A DNA stretch of 64,000 nucleotides from an uncultured Winogradskyella sp. Lineage in GTDB: Bacteria > Bacteroidota > Bacteroidia > Flavobacteriales > Flavobacteriaceae. Shown one piece after another: positions 44,659 to 53,567 of this stretch; the stretch's first letter is position 1; each line of letters starts with the position of its first letter. The notes under the pieces were generated by a model. It saw only the letters and a program-made list of their open reading frames with translations. It made no database searches and was not told where the DNA came from. The stretch is taken from NCBI RefSeq assembly GCF_947496485.1, contig NZ_CANMCZ010000003.1:186001-250000 (forward strand), in the 5' to 3' direction. The position numbers and the translations under genes are program-made.

Positions 44659-46320
44659 ATGAAAACCATAAGAAATTTAAGTATCATCCTTCTTTTACAT
44701 CTATTGTTTTATGGATGTAAAGGGAGTAAGGATATCCATGTTTTAAAAGAATTTCTTTACACATACAATGCTGAAAATTTTGGATATAGCGATATAAAAA
44801 AACTATATAGTCTAGACTCTGTAACTAGAGCACAGTCCTTTTTTAAAAGTGAATCTTTACAGCATTTAGAAATGAACATACAAACTGAGCTTAAGAAAAT
44901 TGTGCTCAAAAGAACTAAAGATAGTCTTCTAATTTGCTATCAATTATTAAATCCAATACTAGATATAAAAACGGAAGGAGTATCTATTACACTAGACCCA
45001 ATTATTAAGGACTTAATAAAACCAGTTTTTGTTAGCACAGATACTTATGGTAAAATAGGAAAGCTAAAATTTGATGCAGGCATATCAGACACAGCAACAG
45101 GATTATACAAGGATATCTTGGGTAGAATACAGTTTGTAGAATCGTCTAAAAACACCAAAAGTTGGCAAACAGCAGAAGAAAATACTTTAGGTACTTATAA
45201 AGCAACCTATCTAAGAGAAAATTCTGATGGACCAAAAAAAGTATACTCAAAAAATATTCTAGAGTATTTAACCTATAAATCAAAAAAAGACAATCATACA
45301 TTAAAAATAGATAATCATACAACTATTGAAACAGATGTTTCTGGCGTGCTAAAAAAGATAAATACTTCCGAAGCTCAAATAATGCTTCAAAATAATGATA
45401 CACTTAGTGTTTTAGGTTCTAAAGTATCGATTTTTGAAAGCTCTGAAGAAAATATCCGCAATAGTGTTATTTCAGATCTATTAGCGCTAGAAAAATCTGA
45501 AAATTATCGTTTTAAAACAACCTTAAGTGAGGCCATGTCTGATAATAATATTAGAATAATATCTTATTCAAACACTTTAGATACTGACAGTTGGGAAACT
45601 TTAATTGAACAACTTTCTACAACTAAAAACCTAACAAAAGAGACCGAAAATAGATTGTTATTAAAATTTAGAGCTCTCTTTTACTTGCACCCAGAGTATT
45701 GTGCTCGAGCTGTTTCTCAAACTAAAAATGAAAGCGTTAACTCTAAATTATTTATAGTGATAAGTAAAGCTTTATCCATAACCGAAACCCCATATGCCAT
45801 AGATGCGTTGGCACTACTTATTGAAAAAAATAAAAATGAAGAAGGCGTTTTACAAAGATTAATTCCTGTATTAACAACAACTAAACATCCAACAAACAAA
45901 GCTATAGAAGTAATAAAAGAAATTGCTTTTGGTACTACTGAGCCATTAAATCCTTATATGATGTCTACAGCTCAACTTTCATTAGGTGGAATGGCTCATC
46001 AATTGTGGCAGATAGATTCTTTGAAATCTAATAATCTTACACGATATCTATTAGATAAAACAATATCAAAAAAGGATACCATACAGCAAATATTAATACT
46101 AGGAAACACAAGGTCTTATCTGGTTTTTCCACGATTAAAATCATTAATTAATAATGATTTGGTCTCTAAAAACGTAAAAATTGAGGCCATTTCAGCAGTG
46201 GCACTTATTGATAATGCTAATGTTTCAGATTTTTTAAAAAAATTATTGAGAAACAAAGAAGAGTATATAAAAAAGGAAGCTCAAAAAATCATAGATTTTC
46301 GAGACAACTATTTCAAATAA
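44659..46320 (+). CDS. Lipoprotein with C-terminal HEAT-like repeats
   Basis: I start it at ATG 44659 (MKTIRNLSIILLLHLLFYGC), giving a lipoprotein signal and 553 residues; the TTG three codons upstream adds nothing. The N-terminal half is beta-rich and unrecognised (TETDVSGVLKKINTSEAQIMLQNNDTLSVLG). From about 330 it is helical with HEAT-like phrases: ITETPYAIDALALLIEKNK, LQRLIPVLTTTKHPTNKAIEV and VKIEAISAVALIDNANVSDFL. It is likely a surface or periplasmic partner of the protein encoded just upstream. Function unknown. Confidence 0.65.
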   Translation: MKTIRNLSIILLLHLLFYGCKGSKDIHVLKEFLYTYNAENFGYSDIKKLYSLDSVTRAQSFFKSESLQHLEMNIQTELKKIVLKRTKDSLLICYQLLNPILDIKTEGVSITLDPIIKDLIKPVFVSTDTYGKIGKLKFDAGISDTATGLYKDILGRIQFVESSKNTKSWQTAEENTLGTYKATYLRENSDGPKKVYSKNILEYLTYKSKKDNHTLKIDNHTTIETDVSGVLKKINTSEAQIMLQNNDTLSVLGSKVSIFESSEENIRNSVISDLLALEKSENYRFKTTLSEAMSDNNIRIISYSNTLDTDSWETLIEQLSTTKNLTKETENRLLLKFRALFYLHPEYCARAVSQTKNESVNSKLFIVISKALSITETPYAIDALALLIEKNKNEEGVLQRLIPVLTTTKHPTNKAIEVIKEIAFGTTEPLNPYMMSTAQLSLGGMAHQLWQIDSLKSNNLTRYLLDKTISKKDTIQQILILGNTRSYLVFPRLKSLINNDLVSKNVKIEAISAVALIDNANVSDFLKKLLRNKEEYIKKEAQKIIDFRDNYFK

Positions 46321-46389
46321 ACAAGTCGTAATCACTCATTCTATATTGAATTTACGATAATATAACAGCTATTAATTAATATAAAAATC

Positions 46390-47445
46390 ATGAAAATAAA
46401 CGAAAACAAATTAAACGATTTATTAGGCAAAGTTGTAACCGAAATGGGAGCTGCAGCCAATGGACCTCTCGTAACGATTGGAGATAAATTAGGGCTTTAC
46501 AAAACACTTTCAGAGTCTAACTCTATGTCATCACAACAATTAGCAGATGCTACGGATACGGCAGAACGATATGTGCGCGAATGGGCTTCGGCGCAAGCCG
46601 CATCAGGATATATTAATTATAATGCTAGTGATAAGACATTCTCGATGTCGCCAGAGCAAACCGCAGTTTTTGGCAATGCCAAAAGTCCTGTTTTTATGAC
46701 TGGAGCATTTTATGCTATCTCATCAGTATATCATGACGAACCAAAAATAGAAAAAGTTTTCAAAACAGGTGAAGGTGTTTCTTGGGGAGATCATAATGAT
46801 TGCTTATTCTGTGGTACTGAAAAATTCTTTAGTCCATCTTATGAAGGCAATTTAATTTCTAGTTGGTTACCTGCACTAGACGGTGTCATCGACAAATTAA
46901 AAAATGGAGCTAAGGTTGCAGATATAGGATGCGGTCATGCAGCATCGACTATAATAATGGCCAAGGCATTTCCGAAATCTCAATTTATCGGTTATGACTT
47001 TCATGATAAATCTATAGAGCAGGCGAAAGAACGAGCAAAAACAGCTGGAGTCTCAAATATTAGATTTGAAGTAGCTACTGCAAAAGATATTCCTGGAAAT
47101 GAGTATGATTTAATTACGTTTTTTGATTGTCTACACGATATGGGAGATCCTGAAGGAGCCTGTGCCCATGCCAAAAGCATATTAAAGACAGATGGTACCT
47201 GTATGATTGTAGAACCATTTGCACATGATTCCCTTGAGGAAAATCTTAACCCTGTCGGACGCGCATTTTATGCCTTTTCTACAATGTTATGTACTCCTTG
47301 TTCTCTAAACCAAGAAGTAGGACTTGCATTGGGAGCTCAAGCTGGTGAAAAGCGATTAAAAGATACCATAATCAATGGAGGATTTAGTCAGTTTAGAAAA
47401 GCAACAGAAACACCTTTTAATTTAATACTAGAGGCACGACCTTAA
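46390..47445 (+). CDS. Class I SAM-dependent methyltransferase with N-terminal winged-helix domain
   Basis: The 351-residue cytoplasmic protein has an N-terminal winged-helix dimerisation domain (about 1-100, with SMSSQQLADATDTAERYVREWA) and a Rossmann methyltransferase domain with motif I VADIGCGHA (about 177-185), the acidic GYDFHD end of strand 2 and LITFFDCLHDMGDP. This is the layout of the Rv2258c-like and plant-type small-molecule methyltransferases. A substrate cannot be inferred; no natural-product genes surround it. The next gene starts 26 bp downstream, so co-transcription with the SnoaL-like protein is likely. Confidence 0.85.
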   Translation: MKINENKLNDLLGKVVTEMGAAANGPLVTIGDKLGLYKTLSESNSMSSQQLADATDTAERYVREWASAQAASGYINYNASDKTFSMSPEQTAVFGNAKSPVFMTGAFYAISSVYHDEPKIEKVFKTGEGVSWGDHNDCLFCGTEKFFSPSYEGNLISSWLPALDGVIDKLKNGAKVADIGCGHAASTIIMAKAFPKSQFIGYDFHDKSIEQAKERAKTAGVSNIRFEVATAKDIPGNEYDLITFFDCLHDMGDPEGACAHAKSILKTDGTCMIVEPFAHDSLEENLNPVGRAFYAFSTMLCTPCSLNQEVGLALGAQAGEKRLKDTIINGGFSQFRKATETPFNLILEARP

Positions 47446-47471
47446 TATTTTTTTAATTTAAAGCATATAAT

Positions 47472-47975
47472 ATGAAAACTCATTTAAAACTATTGAGAAA
47501 TACATTACTACTACTTATTATTGGTTCATTTAGCTATGCTCAACCTCCTGAAAAGGATATTATCACTTATGAATTCCCAGAAGCTCAGCAAGAAATAATA
47601 GAAACGTTTGGAGAAATTGTTCAGAGTTTAAAGGATAGAGACTTAGATAAACTAATTTCTTTTCATGGCTATGGGCCAAAATTTACAGAATTTAAAGATG
47701 GAGAACCACGCAATGGTGGTGAAGTAAATGAATCTTTTGAACGCGAAGTTTTTGGAGCAGTTACTGAAGTTGTAAAATTCGACGCTAAAGATTTGCAAAT
47801 TGCGGTTTATGGTGATGTTGCTAATGTGACGTTTCACTCAGATTTTCATCTCAAATTTGGAGAAGATCTCGTTATTATAAATGAACAAATCACTTTGTTA
47901 TTTGTCAAAACAAAAAAAGGTTGGAAAATAGTTCACGAACACCATTCACCATTGAATCCTAAAAGTGAGAATTAA
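47472..47975 (+). CDS. Exported SnoaL/NTF2-like protein
   Basis: The 167-residue protein has a signal peptide ending FSYAQ and one NTF2-like cone fold: a helical start (EAQQEIIETFGEIVQSLKDRDLDKLISFHGYG), then strands including VAVYGDVANVTFHSDFHLKF-like text and the ending FVKTKKGWKIVHEHHSPLNP, typical of SnoaL_3. Such domains serve as enzymes or as binding modules. It is 14 bp upstream of the L-domain lipoprotein gene. Confidence 0.78.
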   Translation: MKTHLKLLRNTLLLLIIGSFSYAQPPEKDIITYEFPEAQQEIIETFGEIVQSLKDRDLDKLISFHGYGPKFTEFKDGEPRNGGEVNESFEREVFGAVTEVVKFDAKDLQIAVYGDVANVTFHSDFHLKFGEDLVIINEQITLLFVKTKKGWKIVHEHHSPLNPKSEN

Positions 47976-47989
47976 AAAAATTAGAAATC

Positions 47990-48931
47990 ATGAAAACAAA
48001 TAAAAAAGGAGTCTACACCACTATTCTATTTACAATACTATTTTTAGTAGCATGCTCAAGTGACGACAATAATGACACTACACAATTCACTTTCCCAGAA
48101 AATGAAACGATATTTTTAGATTCTCAAGAAAAATTAAATGCTTTTGGAGCTCTAGGAAAAACGGTTTTTACCGAAGTTATAGTTATTGGCAATTCAAACC
48201 AACCCAATAATTCAATAACAAGTTTAAATGCACTTAGTACACTTACTTCCGTAAAAGGACTAACTATACATTATAACACTCAACTTACCACGCTACAGGG
48301 AATAGCCAATTTACACACTATTGAAACAGATGGACTCATTATAGAAGAAAACCCAAGCCTTACCAATTTAAATGGTTTAATTGGGTTGCAATCTATTGAA
48401 GGCAATGCTTTTGTACAAATGAACGGCATTATGGCAAACCTTGATGGCTTAAACAATGTATCAAGTATTAGTGGCGATTTAATTATAGAAGAAAACCCTA
48501 ATCTTTCTAATTATGAAGGTTTAATGGGCTTACAATCTATTGGTGGTGATGCTTTTGTACAAATGAATGGTATTTTAGAAATGAACGGTATTACAGCTAA
48601 CCTTGAGGGTTTAAATAATTTAGTCAGCATTGGAGGAGACTTAACACTGCATGAAAACCCAAACCTTATTAATGTAAGTGGATTAATTGGTCTAGAAACT
48701 ATTGGAGGCAATGCTTTTGTAAGTATGAACGGTTTTATGGAGAGTCTCGATGGCTTAAATAATGTGATAAGCATTGGAGGTGACATAACAATTGAAAATA
48801 ATCCTTTATTAATGAATTTTTGTGGCATAAGACCTGTAATGGTTTCTGATGGTTTTAATGGTACATACACCGCAAATAATAATGCTTTTAATCCAAGTTT
48901 CTCAGAAATAATCGCTTTGTCTTGTGATTGA
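47990..48931 (+). CDS. Surface lipoprotein with receptor L-domain-like repeats
   Basis: The 313-residue lipoprotein has a signal ending FLVAC followed by SSDDNNDT, a surface-export-type tail. The body consists of repeated units of about 35-40 residues, such as GLIGLQSIEGNAFVQMNG, NLDGLNNVSSISGDLIIEENPNL and GLETIGGNAFVSMNGF, which form a solenoid like receptor L domains. It ends in a Cys-containing cap (NPLLMNFCGIRP...ALSCD). Units at the DNA level are near copies, implying internal duplication. It recalls the larger L-domain protein at 1223-3850, though motif wording differs. Confidence 0.78.
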   Translation: MKTNKKGVYTTILFTILFLVACSSDDNNDTTQFTFPENETIFLDSQEKLNAFGALGKTVFTEVIVIGNSNQPNNSITSLNALSTLTSVKGLTIHYNTQLTTLQGIANLHTIETDGLIIEENPSLTNLNGLIGLQSIEGNAFVQMNGIMANLDGLNNVSSISGDLIIEENPNLSNYEGLMGLQSIGGDAFVQMNGILEMNGITANLEGLNNLVSIGGDLTLHENPNLINVSGLIGLETIGGNAFVSMNGFMESLDGLNNVISIGGDITIENNPLLMNFCGIRPVMVSDGFNGTYTANNNAFNPSFSEIIALSCD

Positions 48932-49055
48932 TTAAGAACAATTACTATAAAATATTACAAAACAGATTCGCAAAAATAGGATTACAACCTACAAAAAATG
49001 ATACCTGTATAAAATTCAGTATATTAAAAAGATTGCAACCAACCTTTTAGAACTT

Positions 49056-50747
49056 ATGAAAACACTTAATATAACAATTCAAATAGTTGTTCTTATCCTT
49101 ATATTATTTATATCTGCGTGCAAAGATAAAACAGCTAAACAAAACCCTGCATTAGCCTCAATAGACTTAAAGCGTGGTGAGCTCTTACTTTGTAGTACTG
49201 AGCAATTTGGTGAAGTAAGTTTCTCATTAGATTGCAACTATGAGGTTAGAGAAGTATTTGATCTGGCTATTTCGCTATTACATTCATTTGAATATGCTGA
49301 AGCTGAAAAGGCATTTGTTAAAGTTATAGATGCTGATCCAGAATGTGCAATGGCATATTGGGGAGTTGCCATGAGTATATATCATTCTCTTTGGGCAGCA
49401 CCAGACCCTGAAGTATTAATAAAAGGGTCTAAACTCATAGATATTGCACAAACATTACCAAATACTGGTATTACAAAGCAATATATTGATGCTATAGGCT
49501 CTTTTTATAAAGATTATGAAACTAAAACTCATCGAGAGAGAGAATTATTTTATGAAAAGAAAATGGAGGAACTCTATTTAAGCAATAAAGAAGATACAGA
49601 AGCTGCAGTATTCTATGCCTTAGCTATTCGCTCAGCTGCAGATCCAAATGACACGACCTATACTAAACAGAAAAAATCTGGCAAAATTCTCGAAGAGCTC
49701 TTTTTAGAACAACCGAATCATCCAGGAATTGCACATTATATAATACATTCCTATGATTATCCTGAGTTAGCTCAAATGGGATTACAAACTGCAAGACGTT
49801 ATGCAGAAATAGCACCAGCATCTGCACATGCACAACACATGCCGTCACATATTTTTACACGTTTGGGACTTTGGCAAGAATCAATTGACACTAATATCAA
49901 CTCTGCGTCCTCTGCTGTTTGTTATGCTGAAAGCGTTAATCCTGAAGCCAATTGGACACAAGAGATTCATGCAATTGATTATTTAGTCTATGCCTATTTA
50001 CAACAAGGAAATAACCAAAAAGCCCAAGAATACTTAGAAGAAATGCAAGCTATCAAAGCTGTTTTCCCAAAACAACATTTTGCCTCAACTTATGCTTTAT
50101 CGGCGATTCCGGTAAGACTAGTTTTAGAAAACAAACAATGGAAAAAAGCTTCCGAATTACAATTACCTTCTATCGACTTCAATTGGGAAACATTGCATTG
50201 GGAAAAAGCGATACATCATTTTGGTAAAGCATTAGGACTTTCGAGAAATGGGAAAATTAAATTAGCCGAAAACGAATTACAAATCTTGAAAACTTTACAT
50301 CAAAATCTTTTAGATAAAAAAGACAAATATCAAGCAGGTCAAGTCTTCATTCAAGTAAATACAACTGAAGCATGGATTGAATTGGCAAAAGGCAATAATG
50401 ATAAAGCGCTTTCTTTAATGAAACTTGCTGTAAAACTAGAAAATGAAACCTCTAAACATCCTGTAACACCAGGAGAAGTTTTACCTGCAGATGAGCTCTT
50501 AGGAGATATGCTCTTAGAACTTAACAAACCTAAACAAGCCTTAAAAGCTTATGAAGTAAATCTAAGAGGTCATCCTGGAAGATTTAACGGAATTTATGGA
50601 GCGGCAAAAGCTGCAAAACAATCTGGAAATGATGAAAAGGCTACATTCTATTTTAAGCAACTTATTGAGTTGACTAAAAATTCTAATAGTGACAGACCAG
50701 AATTAGAAGAAGCAAAATTATTTATTGCAAAACCACAATCCATTTAA
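49056..50747 (+). CDS. TPR-repeat lipoprotein
   Basis: The 563-residue lipoprotein has a signal ending LFISAC. TPR-like helical pairs run from about residue 65 on: SFEYAEAEKAFVKVIDADPECAMAYWGVAMS, then HHS-rich and HMPSHIFTRLGLWQESIDTN in the middle, and late units PADELLGDMLLELNKPKQALKAYEVNLRGHPG and RFNGIYGAAKAAKQSGNDEKATFYF. No catalytic domain is seen. It is 3 bp upstream of an SCO-family gene and forms an operon with it, which hints at a metal- or redox-related envelope role. Confidence 0.82.
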   Translation: MKTLNITIQIVVLILILFISACKDKTAKQNPALASIDLKRGELLLCSTEQFGEVSFSLDCNYEVREVFDLAISLLHSFEYAEAEKAFVKVIDADPECAMAYWGVAMSIYHSLWAAPDPEVLIKGSKLIDIAQTLPNTGITKQYIDAIGSFYKDYETKTHRERELFYEKKMEELYLSNKEDTEAAVFYALAIRSAADPNDTTYTKQKKSGKILEELFLEQPNHPGIAHYIIHSYDYPELAQMGLQTARRYAEIAPASAHAQHMPSHIFTRLGLWQESIDTNINSASSAVCYAESVNPEANWTQEIHAIDYLVYAYLQQGNNQKAQEYLEEMQAIKAVFPKQHFASTYALSAIPVRLVLENKQWKKASELQLPSIDFNWETLHWEKAIHHFGKALGLSRNGKIKLAENELQILKTLHQNLLDKKDKYQAGQVFIQVNTTEAWIELAKGNNDKALSLMKLAVKLENETSKHPVTPGEVLPADELLGDMLLELNKPKQALKAYEVNLRGHPGRFNGIYGAAKAAKQSGNDEKATFYFKQLIELTKNSNSDRPELEEAKLFIAKPQSI

Positions 50748-50750
50748 GCA

Positions 50751-51389
50751 ATGCAAATAAAAATTTTAGTAGTCATTTTTGTCTTTGTTTTAATAACATC
50801 TTGTAACCAAAAGCAAAACAAGCCATTGCCTATTTATAACCCTTCAAATTTCAATCCAGCATTAGTGGATAAAAGCCTTCAAAATAAAACCGAAAATCAT
50901 ACGGTTTCAGATTTTAGTCTCATCAATCAAAATGGAGATACTATAACTCAAGACACTTACAAGGATAAAATTTATGTTACCGATTTCTTTTTTGCAAGTT
51001 GCACTACCATCTGTCCGATTATGACCAATAACATGGTAGAAATTCAAAATCAATTTCTCAATGACAATGATATTATGCTATTATCGCTTTCAGTTACACC
51101 AGATATTGATAGTCCTGCAGTATTACGAGACTATGCGCTTACCAAAGGTGTCATAGATTCTAAATGGAATATCACCACAGGAAATAAAAAACACATTTAT
51201 GATTTAGCTCGTAAAAGCTATTTTGCTGTTGTAGAAAAAGGCGATGGTGGATTACAAGATTTTATACATACACCCAATTTTATTTTAGTCGACAAGGAGA
51301 ATCAAATTCGCGGTATTTATGATGGTACTGATAATGATGATATTGAACAAATAATCGCTGACATCAAAAACCTAAAATCTAGTTATTAA
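50751..51389 (+). CDS. SCO1/SenC family copper-binding thioredoxin-fold lipoprotein
   Basis: The 212-residue lipoprotein has a signal ending LITSC. The thioredoxin fold contains the metal-binding Cys-X3-Cys in FFFASCTTICPIM and the distant conserved His in FIHTPNFILVD, completing the Cys-Cys-His site typical of SCO proteins. SCO proteins deliver copper to the CuA centre of cytochrome oxidase or act as thiol reductases. No oxidase gene is nearby. It is co-transcribed with the TPR lipoprotein upstream. Confidence 0.92.
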   Translation: MQIKILVVIFVFVLITSCNQKQNKPLPIYNPSNFNPALVDKSLQNKTENHTVSDFSLINQNGDTITQDTYKDKIYVTDFFFASCTTICPIMTNNMVEIQNQFLNDNDIMLLSLSVTPDIDSPAVLRDYALTKGVIDSKWNITTGNKKHIYDLARKSYFAVVEKGDGGLQDFIHTPNFILVDKENQIRGIYDGTDNDDIEQIIADIKNLKSSY

Positions 51390-51454
51390 GTTTAAAAGAG
51401 TTCCTTTAACTATCGTTTAAAAAAATTATCTTTGATAAATTTCTCCTTTCAAAT

Positions 51455-52777
51455 ATGAACGATACTCTTGTTTTATTAATAGCTATTATAATTTCTGCAG
51501 GTATTGGTGGTTTTATTGGCTTAAAATTCGCCCAATTAAAAAGTAAAAGTGATAAAAGTACACTTGAAGAACGTCAAAATCAACTCAATAACAACATTGA
51601 AGAATTAAAACAAACTTTAGAAAAAATAGAATCTGAACGTGAAGCTATTAGAAGAGAAAAAGACTTTTTAAATACTGAACTCTCAAGAAAGAACACGGAA
51701 TTTGAAAATCTTCAACAACAAAATCTTAAACGTGATGAAGAGTTAGCAAAACAACAAGAACAACTTAGAAAAGATTTTGAGTTGTTGGCTACAAAAATAC
51801 TAGATGAAAAGTCTGAAAAATTTACGCTTCAGAATAAAGAGAACATTAAAAATATTTTAAATCCACTTGAAGAAAAGATAAAAACCTTTGAGAAAAAAGT
51901 TGAAGACACCCAAAAGGAAAGCATTAGTATGCATTCCGCTTTAAAAGAACAACTTCTTGGCTTAAAAGATCTTAATCAACAAATGGCATTAGAAGCCACA
52001 AATCTTACCAAAGCTTTAAAAGGTGATAGCAAAATGCAAGGAAATTGGGGCGAATTGGTTTTAGAACGTGTTTTAGAAAAATCTGGATTAGAAAAGGATA
52101 GAGAGTATTTTGTACAACAGAATTTTCAGCGCGAAGATGGCTCACGCGCCATGCCAGATGTGGTGTTACATCTACCTGATTCTAAAAAAATGATTATTGA
52201 CTCAAAAGTTTCTTTGACTGCTTACGAGCGCATGGTCAATGCTGAAGATGACGAAAAAGCACTATTCTTAAAGGCTCATGTAAATTCGATTAAAAAACAT
52301 GTAGATGACCTTTCTGCAAAGAATTATCAGGATTTATATGATATAGAATCGCCAGATTTTGTATTGATGTTTATTCCTATTGAACCTGCTTTTGCAGTTG
52401 CCATTAATGAGGACAACAATTTATATAACAAGGCTTTTGAACAAAATATAGTCATCGTAACCCCTTCTACCCTTTTAGCGACGTTGCGTACTATAGATAC
52501 GATGTGGAACAACGAAAAGCAACAACAAAATGCTATTGAGATTGCAAAACAAGCTGGTGCATTGTACGATAAGTTTGAGGGTTTGGTCACCGACTTAACT
52601 GGAGTTGGTAAGAAGATTGATGCTGCTAAAACAGATTATTCTGCAGCTATGAACAAGTTGGTTGCTGGTAAAGGGAATTTGATTTCGAGAGTTGAGAAAA
52701 TTAAAAAAATGGGTGCTAAAGCCAAAAAAGCGCTTCCTGAAAGTATTATAAAACGTGCTTCTGAAGATGATATTTAA
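51455..52777 (+). CDS. rmuC: DNA recombination protein RmuC
   Basis: The 440-residue protein has an N-terminal membrane anchor (LVLLIAIIISAGIGGFIGLKF), a long coiled coil to about residue 130, and the RmuC domain with GNWGELVLERVLEKSGL, REDGSRAMPDVVLHLPDSKKMIIDSKVSL and YDIESPDFVLMFIPIEPAFAVA, a PD-(D/E)XK-like nuclease core. RmuC limits inversions and processes DNA at stalled forks. It stands alone with 65 bp upstream. Confidence 0.95.
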   Translation: MNDTLVLLIAIIISAGIGGFIGLKFAQLKSKSDKSTLEERQNQLNNNIEELKQTLEKIESEREAIRREKDFLNTELSRKNTEFENLQQQNLKRDEELAKQQEQLRKDFELLATKILDEKSEKFTLQNKENIKNILNPLEEKIKTFEKKVEDTQKESISMHSALKEQLLGLKDLNQQMALEATNLTKALKGDSKMQGNWGELVLERVLEKSGLEKDREYFVQQNFQREDGSRAMPDVVLHLPDSKKMIIDSKVSLTAYERMVNAEDDEKALFLKAHVNSIKKHVDDLSAKNYQDLYDIESPDFVLMFIPIEPAFAVAINEDNNLYNKAFEQNIVIVTPSTLLATLRTIDTMWNNEKQQQNAIEIAKQAGALYDKFEGLVTDLTGVGKKIDAAKTDYSAAMNKLVAGKGNLISRVEKIKKMGAKAKKALPESIIKRASEDDI

Positions 52778-52863
52778 AATATTCTCTTTAAAGGGCATAA
52801 CTACAATTATTCTATAATAAAGGCATAAATTAGTTAATTGCTTATAGCAATAATGTTTTTTAT

Positions 52864-52939
52864 TATCACGTTAATAAGTGATATATTTGTTTATCACGTA
52901 AATAAGTGATATATTTGTTTATCATGTAAATAAGTGATA
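52864..52939 (+). promoter_or_regulatory. Triple tandem operator of the satD operon
   Basis: Three 20-bp palindromes TATCAC-N8-GTGATA lie at 52864-52883, 52892-52911 and 52920-52939, with an exact 28-bp period. The third has one change (TATCAT) and ends 1 bp before the ATG. The intervening 8 bp are TATTTGTT in both gaps. Such an array right before a regulator-like gene suggests cooperative autoregulation. Confidence 0.8.
52886..52917 (+). promoter_or_regulatory. Promoter of the satD operon
   Basis: TTTG (52886-52889), a 20-bp spacer and TATATTTG (52910-52917) fit the Bacteroidota promoter exactly. Operator copy 2 fills the spacer and copy 3 covers the start site, so a bound protein would exclude RNA polymerase. 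The same boxes partly repeat one unit upstream because of the tandem array. Confidence 0.75.
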
Positions 52940-52940
52940 T

Positions 52941-53567
52941 ATGAAAACTAGCGTAATTACTGGAGATATTATAAAGTCTAGGAACCAAGCTGAGCCAAAA
53001 ATTTGGATGACTGCTCTAAAGCAAGCGTTATCTTATTTAAGTCCTGAAAAAAAATATTGGGATATCTATCGTGGCGACAGTTTTCAATTAGAATACAAGA
53101 ATATTTCTGAGAGTTTTAAAGCTGCAGTATATATAAAAGCATGTGTAAAATCAATTCATGGGCTAGATGTTCGTTTAGCAATTGGTATTGGTGAGAAAAC
53201 TAATGAAGGTGATACGGTAAGTGAATCAAGTGGTAGTGCTTTTATTTACTCAGGTGAAACACTAGAAACACTAAAAAAAGAAAAACAAAATCTACGTATA
53301 AAAACCGACGATTCTGAAATAGATTATGAACTTAATCTATACTTTAAATTGATACTTATAGCTATGGATAATTGGACTATTAATTCCGCTGAAATAGTTA
53401 AGTTAAGTATTGAAAACCAACAGGCACTACAAAAAGAATTAGGGAAACTTATAGGAATCAATCAAAATGCAGTAAGTATGAGACAAAAGCGCGCTCATCT
53501 TGATGAAATTATGGCATTAAATAATCTATACCGAGAAAAAACAGCAATTTATTTCACAGAAAAATGA
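52941..53567 (+). CDS. SatD family protein, likely autoregulator
   Basis: The 208-residue protein matches the SatD family: KTSVITGDIIKSRN at the start, IYRGDSFQLEYKN, LDVRLAIGIGE and ESSGSAFIYSGETLE in the middle. The fold of the N-terminal part recalls nucleotide cyclase-like domains, without a clear catalytic pair. The C-terminus (LQKELGKLIGINQNAVSMRQKRAHLDEI) looks like a helix-turn-helix. SatD is named from a streptococcal acid-tolerance operon; its molecular role is not established to my knowledge. Three palindromes cover its promoter. Its stop overlaps the start of the DUF3307 gene by 4 bp. Confidence 0.85.
   Translation: MKTSVITGDIIKSRNQAEPKIWMTALKQALSYLSPEKKYWDIYRGDSFQLEYKNISESFKAAVYIKACVKSIHGLDVRLAIGIGEKTNEGDTVSESSGSAFIYSGETLETLKKEKQNLRIKTDDSEIDYELNLYFKLILIAMDNWTINSAEIVKLSIENQQALQKELGKLIGINQNAVSMRQKRAHLDEIMALNNLYREKTAIYFTEK

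Noticed and set aside
52864..52939. Regular 28-bp repeats resembling a tiny CRISPR array
   Set aside because: The gaps are identical 8-bp sequences, not unique spacers; units are palindromic operators interleaved with promoter boxes; no cas genes are present.
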